From SCRT01 sp036379455 (GTDB lineage: Bacteria; Pseudomonadota; Gammaproteobacteria; Nevskiales; Nevskiaceae): a stretch of 9,496 bases of DNA. Positions 7,087 to 9,496 of this stretch are shown here, one piece after another. Within the stretch, counting starts at the first letter, position 1; every line of letters starts with the position of its first letter. The position numbers and the translations under genes are program-made. Location of the stretch: NCBI GenBank assembly GCA_036379455.1, contig DASVGQ010000098.1, positions 1 to 9,496 on the forward strand, in the 5' to 3' direction. The notes under the pieces are model-generated. The model searched no databases. It was not told where the DNA came from and saw only the letters and a program-made list of their open reading frames with translations.

Positions 7087-7114
7087 GACCGCATTTCCGG
7101 CGCGGCACTAGCCT
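7085..7114 (+). promoter_or_regulatory. Putative sigma70 promoter of the FAD-linked dehydrogenase
   Basis: TTGACC (7085-7090) matches the -35 consensus at 5 of 6. After an 18-nt spacer, TAGCCT (7109-7114) is a weak -10 box. The predicted start near 7121 gives a leader of about 44 nt to ATG 7165. The -35 box overlaps the end of the cysS terminator tail, so the two units are tightly packed. Confidence 0.5.
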
Positions 7115-7164
7115 CGGCGTCCCTCGGCACCTCCGTGCCGGACGGCCCGATGGAGAACTCCCGC

Positions 7165-8562
7165 ATGCCCCGCGCCCAGCCGGAATCCCTCACCCGCGTC
7201 ATTGACGATCTCAGCCAGCGGCTGGGGAAGCGATGCAGCGTCAACCGCTCGATCCTCGAGCAGCACAGCCACGGCGAGGACTACGCGGCGCACGATCCGC
7301 CCGACGTCGTCGTCTGGCCCGTTTCCACGGAGGAGGTCAGCCACATCGCGGCGCTGTGCAACGCGCAACGCGTGCCGCTCGTGGCCTTCGGCGCCGGCTC
7401 TTCGGTGGAAGGCCAGGTCAACGCCTCGCAGGGCGGCGTGTGCATCGACCTGAGCCGCATGGACCAGGTGCTGGAGATGCACGCGGAGGACGGCGACTGC
7501 GTGGTGCAGCCGGGCGTGACGCGCGAGGGGCTCAACGCCTACCTGCGCGACACCGGCATGTACTTCCCCATCGACCCCGGCGCCAACGCGACGCTCGGCG
7601 GCATGATCTCGACGCGCGCCTCGGGCACCACCACCATCTTCTACGGCACGATGGCGCAGAACGTCGTCGCACTGGAAGTGGTGCTGGCGGACGGCCGCGT
7701 CATCCGCTGCGGCACGCGCGCCCGCAAGTCCTCGGCCGGCTACGACCTGGTGCGCGTGTTCGCCGGCGCGGAGGGCACACTCGGGATCATCACCGAAGCA
7801 ACCGTCCGGATCTACGGCCGGCCGGAAACGGTGGGCGCCGGGGTGTGTCCGTTCCCAGACTTCCACAAGGCCGTCGACGCGGTGACGGAAGTCATCCAGA
7901 CCGGGCTGAAACCGACGCGCATCGAGTTCGTTGACGAGGTGATGATGGGCGCCTGCAACCGCTACATGCACCTGTCGCTGCCGGAAAAGCCGACGCTGTT
8001 CGTCGAGTTCAGCGGTAGCCGCGCCGGCGTCGAGGAGCAGTTCCGGCTGGCCGACGAGATCATGCAGGGCCACGGCGCCGCGCCGCTGGAATGGTCGACC
8101 GACGAGGCTCGACGCACGGAGCTGTGGAAAGCGCGGCACAACGCCTACCACGCCGGGCGCGCGTTGCGTCCGGGGTGGGAGAGCATCAGCACCGATATCT
8201 GCGTGCCGATCTCGGCGCTGTCGGACAGCGTCGCGCAGGCGCGGCGCGACATCCAGGCGGCGGGGCTGACGGCGGCGATGGTCGGCCACGTCGGCGACGG
8301 CAACTACCACGTCATGTTCCTGTTCGATCCGCAGGACGACGGGCAGCGACGCACGATCGAAGGCATCAACAGCGCGATGATCGACCGCGCGCTCGCGGTA
8401 CAGGGCACCTGCACCGGCGAGCACGGCATCGGCCTCGGCCGGCGCGACAAGCTGCGCAAGCAGTTCGGCGACGACACGCTGTCCCTGATGTGCAGCCTCA
8501 AGCGCGCGTGGGACCCCAACGGCATCCTCAACCCCGGAAAGATATTCCCGCAGACGACGTGA
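7165..8562 (+). CDS. FAD-linked D-lactate dehydrogenase (cytochrome-type, GlcD/Dld family)
   Basis: This flavoenzyme probably oxidises D-lactate (or a related 2-hydroxy acid) to the keto acid and passes electrons to a cytochrome or quinone. It is 465 residues. The N-terminal FAD_binding_4 (PCMH-type) domain carries FGAGSSVEGQ (75-84), DPGANATLGG (127-136), ASGTTT and the ARKSSAGYD and EGTLGIITEAT segments. The C-terminal FAD-oxidase domain has GHVGDGNYH (374-382), whose histidines belong to the active/metal site in this family, and TCTGEHGIG (415-423), and ends with NGILNPGKIFP. ATG 7165 is preferred because GGAGA lies 8 nt upstream; in-frame ATG 7150 and GTG 7135 are alternatives. Neither glcE/glcF-like subunits nor an Fe-S or lutABC partner is next to it, so it fits the stand-alone D-LDH type better than glycolate oxidase. 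D-2-hydroxyglutarate or another hydroxy acid remains possible. Confidence 0.92.
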   Translation: MPRAQPESLTRVIDDLSQRLGKRCSVNRSILEQHSHGEDYAAHDPPDVVVWPVSTEEVSHIAALCNAQRVPLVAFGAGSSVEGQVNASQGGVCIDLSRMDQVLEMHAEDGDCVVQPGVTREGLNAYLRDTGMYFPIDPGANATLGGMISTRASGTTTIFYGTMAQNVVALEVVLADGRVIRCGTRARKSSAGYDLVRVFAGAEGTLGIITEATVRIYGRPETVGAGVCPFPDFHKAVDAVTEVIQTGLKPTRIEFVDEVMMGACNRYMHLSLPEKPTLFVEFSGSRAGVEEQFRLADEIMQGHGAAPLEWSTDEARRTELWKARHNAYHAGRALRPGWESISTDICVPISALSDSVAQARRDIQAAGLTAAMVGHVGDGNYHVMFLFDPQDDGQRRTIEGINSAMIDRALAVQGTCTGEHGIGLGRRDKLRKQFGDDTLSLMCSLKRAWDPNGILNPGKIFPQTT

Positions 8563-8595
8563 CGGTCCGACGCGGGGCGGCACTACACTGCGGCC
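8559..8595 (+). promoter_or_regulatory. Putative promoter giving a leaderless DUF488 transcript
   Basis: TACACT (8584-8589) matches the -10 consensus at 4 of 6 and ends 6 nt before the ATG, which places the predicted +1 on the A of the start codon at 8596. A -35-like GTGACG (8559-8564, 4 of 6) overlaps the stop codon of the dehydrogenase gene, with a 19-nt spacer. No Shine-Dalgarno precedes the ATG. The boxes are modest, so the call rests on their spacing. Confidence 0.42.
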
Positions 8596-9180
8596 ATGGC
8601 AGCTCCGGACGTCTACACCATCGGCCACTCCAATCGCACGATCGACGAGTTTATCGCGCTGCTGCGCGAGGCGGGCGTCCAGCGCCTGATCGACATCCGC
8701 CGGCTGCCGGGCTCGCGCGCCTGCCCGCAGTTCGACGCCGAGCCCTTCAAGGCCTCCCTGGCGCAGGCCGGCATCGACTACTGCTGGCTGCAGGCACTGG
8801 GCGGCCGACGCGGTCGCAGCCTGCCGAAGGACGACGCCCGCAACGCGTTCTGGGAAAACCTGAGCTTCCGCCACTACGCGGACTACGCGCTGACGCCGCC
8901 TTTCGCCGAAGGACTGGCGCAGCTGGAGGCGTTCGCGGCGCGCCAGCGCTGCGCGATCATGTGCGCGGAGGCGGTGTGGTGGCGCTGCCACCGGCGGATC
9001 GTCACGGACCACCTGCTGGCGCGCGGGCACCGCGTGTTCCACATCATGGGCCCCGGACAGATCCGGCCCGCGAGCCTGACGCGCGGCGCGCTGGCATCCG
9101 GCGGCAGCGTGACCTATCCACCACCGCCGCTCAGCCAGAACGCCGAGCTCTCGCTCACTGGGTCGGAGAAATCCTCGTGA
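8596..9180 (+). CDS. DUF488 family protein
   Basis: This is a soluble 194-residue protein of the DUF488 family, whose biochemical role is not established. Family signatures are clear: YTIGHSN (7-13), the DIRRLPGSR segment (33-41) followed by PQF, LGGRRG (68-73), and near the C-terminal side C123-A-E125 followed by CHRR (131-134). The conserved Cys, Asp, Arg and His residues look like a catalytic or metal-binding set, but this is inference. The last 25 residues, beginning in a run of prolines, look disordered. ATG 8596 directly precedes the family's conserved first strand and is the only sensible start. It follows the dehydrogenase by 33 nt and overlaps the next gene by 4 nt (GTGA), so it forms a translationally coupled pair with the DUF2945 protein. 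Confidence 0.9.
   Translation: MAAPDVYTIGHSNRTIDEFIALLREAGVQRLIDIRRLPGSRACPQFDAEPFKASLAQAGIDYCWLQALGGRRGRSLPKDDARNAFWENLSFRHYADYALTPPFAEGLAQLEAFAARQRCAIMCAEAVWWRCHRRIVTDHLLARGHRVFHIMGPGQIRPASLTRGALASGGSVTYPPPPLSQNAELSLTGSEKSS
9165..9168 (+). promoter_or_regulatory. Ribosome-binding site for the DUF2945 GTG start
   Basis: GGAG at 9165-9168 lies within the end of the DUF488 gene, 8 nt before GTG 9177. Together with the GTGA stop-start overlap it supports translational coupling and fixes the start. Confidence 0.65.
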
Positions 9181-9392
9181 CCCAGCGTTTCAAGGTCGGC
9201 GACCACGTGCGCTGGAATTCGGAGGCGGGATACATCACCGGCCGCATCATCGCCGTGCATACGCGCGACACCGAGTACAAGGGCCATATGCGGCGCTGCA
9301 CGCCGGCGGACCCGCAGTACGCCATCAAGAGCGACCGCACCGACCACGTCGCCATGCACAAGGGCGCCGCGCTCAGCCTCCTGCCCGACTGA
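9177..9392 (+). CDS. DUF2945 / hypervirulence-associated TUDOR-domain small protein
   Basis: This 71-residue basic protein matches the DUF2945 (HVA1, TUDOR-like) family over its full length. Visible landmarks are FKVGDHVRWNSEAGYITGRI near the N-terminus, then the EYKGHMRR segment, DPQYAIKSDRT and a terminal HKGAALSLL. The fold is expected to be a small beta-barrel of the KOW/TUDOR type; a nucleic-acid or protein-binding role is inferred from that fold, and the name comes from fungal relatives, not from bacterial data. It starts at GTG in a GTGA overlap with the DUF488 stop codon, with GGAG 8 nt upstream, so it is probably made from the same mRNA. It is short and may be missed by gene callers that prefer the longer overlapping frame. 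The function in bacteria is unknown. Confidence 0.88.
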   Translation: MTQRFKVGDHVRWNSEAGYITGRIIAVHTRDTEYKGHMRRCTPADPQYAIKSDRTDHVAMHKGAALSLLPD

Positions 9393-9413
9393 CGCAGGCC
9401 GGCGACGCGTCAG
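9389..9413. terminator. Inverted repeat spanning two convergent stop codons
   Basis: CTGACGC (9389-9395) and GCGTCAG (9407-9413) form a perfect 7-bp stem with an 11-nt loop that includes GCCGGC. The DUF2945 stop (TGA 9390-9392) lies in one arm and the stop of the leftward partial gene (TCA on plus, 9410-9412) in the other. It has no T-tract. Its symmetric position suggests a shared end for both transcripts. Confidence 0.42.
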
Positions 9414-9496
9414 GGAGCCGGTGCGGGAAGCGTTGGCGCAGGCGCAGGCACCAAAGCCGACGGCGGTGATGCCACGCTGCTGCCGGCGGCCGGCAA
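9410..9496 (-). CDS. Pro/Ala-rich C-terminal end of a protein continuing past the window
   Basis: On the minus strand a frame is open from the window edge to TGA at 9412-9410, giving 28 residues that end in alternating Pro and Ala (VPAPAPTLPAPAP). Such low-complexity tails are common at the C-termini of periplasmic or envelope proteins in high-GC proteobacteria, but no family can be named from this fragment. The stop falls symmetrically in a hairpin with the stop of the convergent DUF2945 gene, which supports it being real. It could still be a chance open frame in GC-rich sequence. Confidence 0.42.
   Translation of the reverse strand: MPAAGSSVASPPSALVPAPAPTLPAPAP

Noticed and set aside
7108..9042. 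644-codon minus-strand frame opposite the dehydrogenase and DUF488 genes
   Set aside because: It is the complementary-frame shadow of two clear genes; composition is Arg/Ala/Val/His-rich and it crosses the intergenic promoter region.
8091..9176. 433-codon plus-strand frame running into the DUF2945 gene
   Set aside because: Only the part from 9177 is family-like; the upstream part overlaps the dehydrogenase and DUF488 genes in another frame and is Arg-rich noise.

Overview
The window is a GC-rich, gene-dense stretch of proteobacterial chromosome. The protein content fits a high-GC gammaproteobacterium (Xanthomonadales/Nevskiales-like) or less likely a betaproteobacterium: a TonB-dependent siderophore receptor behind a Fur-type promoter, a YeeE/YedE sulfur transporter, a Gram-negative-type CysRS and a DUF488/DUF2945 pair. 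The taxon is inferred from family resemblance and composition only.

Layout. (1) 1-809, plus strand: the C-terminal part of a YeeE/YedE thiosulfate-type permease, cut by the window edge, then an 18-nt gap and a 54-residue single-pass membrane protein. (2) 839-2350, minus strand: a 14-TM drug-efflux type MFS transporter (DHA2), convergent with the small gene. (3) 2549-3103, plus: a zinc-ribbon NUDIX hydrolase, divergent from the MFS gene. Both of these genes appear to start at TTG codons. (4) 3182-5377, minus: a TonB-dependent siderophore receptor with a near-consensus sigma70 promoter (TTGACA-17-TTTAAT) and a Fur-like box over the predicted transcription start. (5) 5638-7032, plus: cysteinyl-tRNA synthetase, followed by a perfect 8-bp hairpin terminator. 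(6) 7165-8562, plus: an FAD-linked D-lactate dehydrogenase/GlcD-type oxidase with its own promoter. (7) 8596-9392, plus: a DUF488 gene that looks leaderless, translationally coupled through GTGA to a small DUF2945 (TUDOR-like) gene. (8) 9410-9496, minus: the Pro/Ala-rich C-terminal end of a protein that continues past the window.

How the genes work together. Most are independent housekeeping or transport units separated by divergent or convergent junctions. Only yeeE plus the small membrane protein and DUF488 plus DUF2945 look like operons. No mobile element, CRISPR array, tRNA, rRNA or phage gene was seen, and base composition looks even throughout. I found no clear undescribed multi-gene system. 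The items most worth a second look are the small protein behind the YeeE transporter, the leaderless DUF488-DUF2945 pair, and the KMAKS form of the CysRS signature loop.
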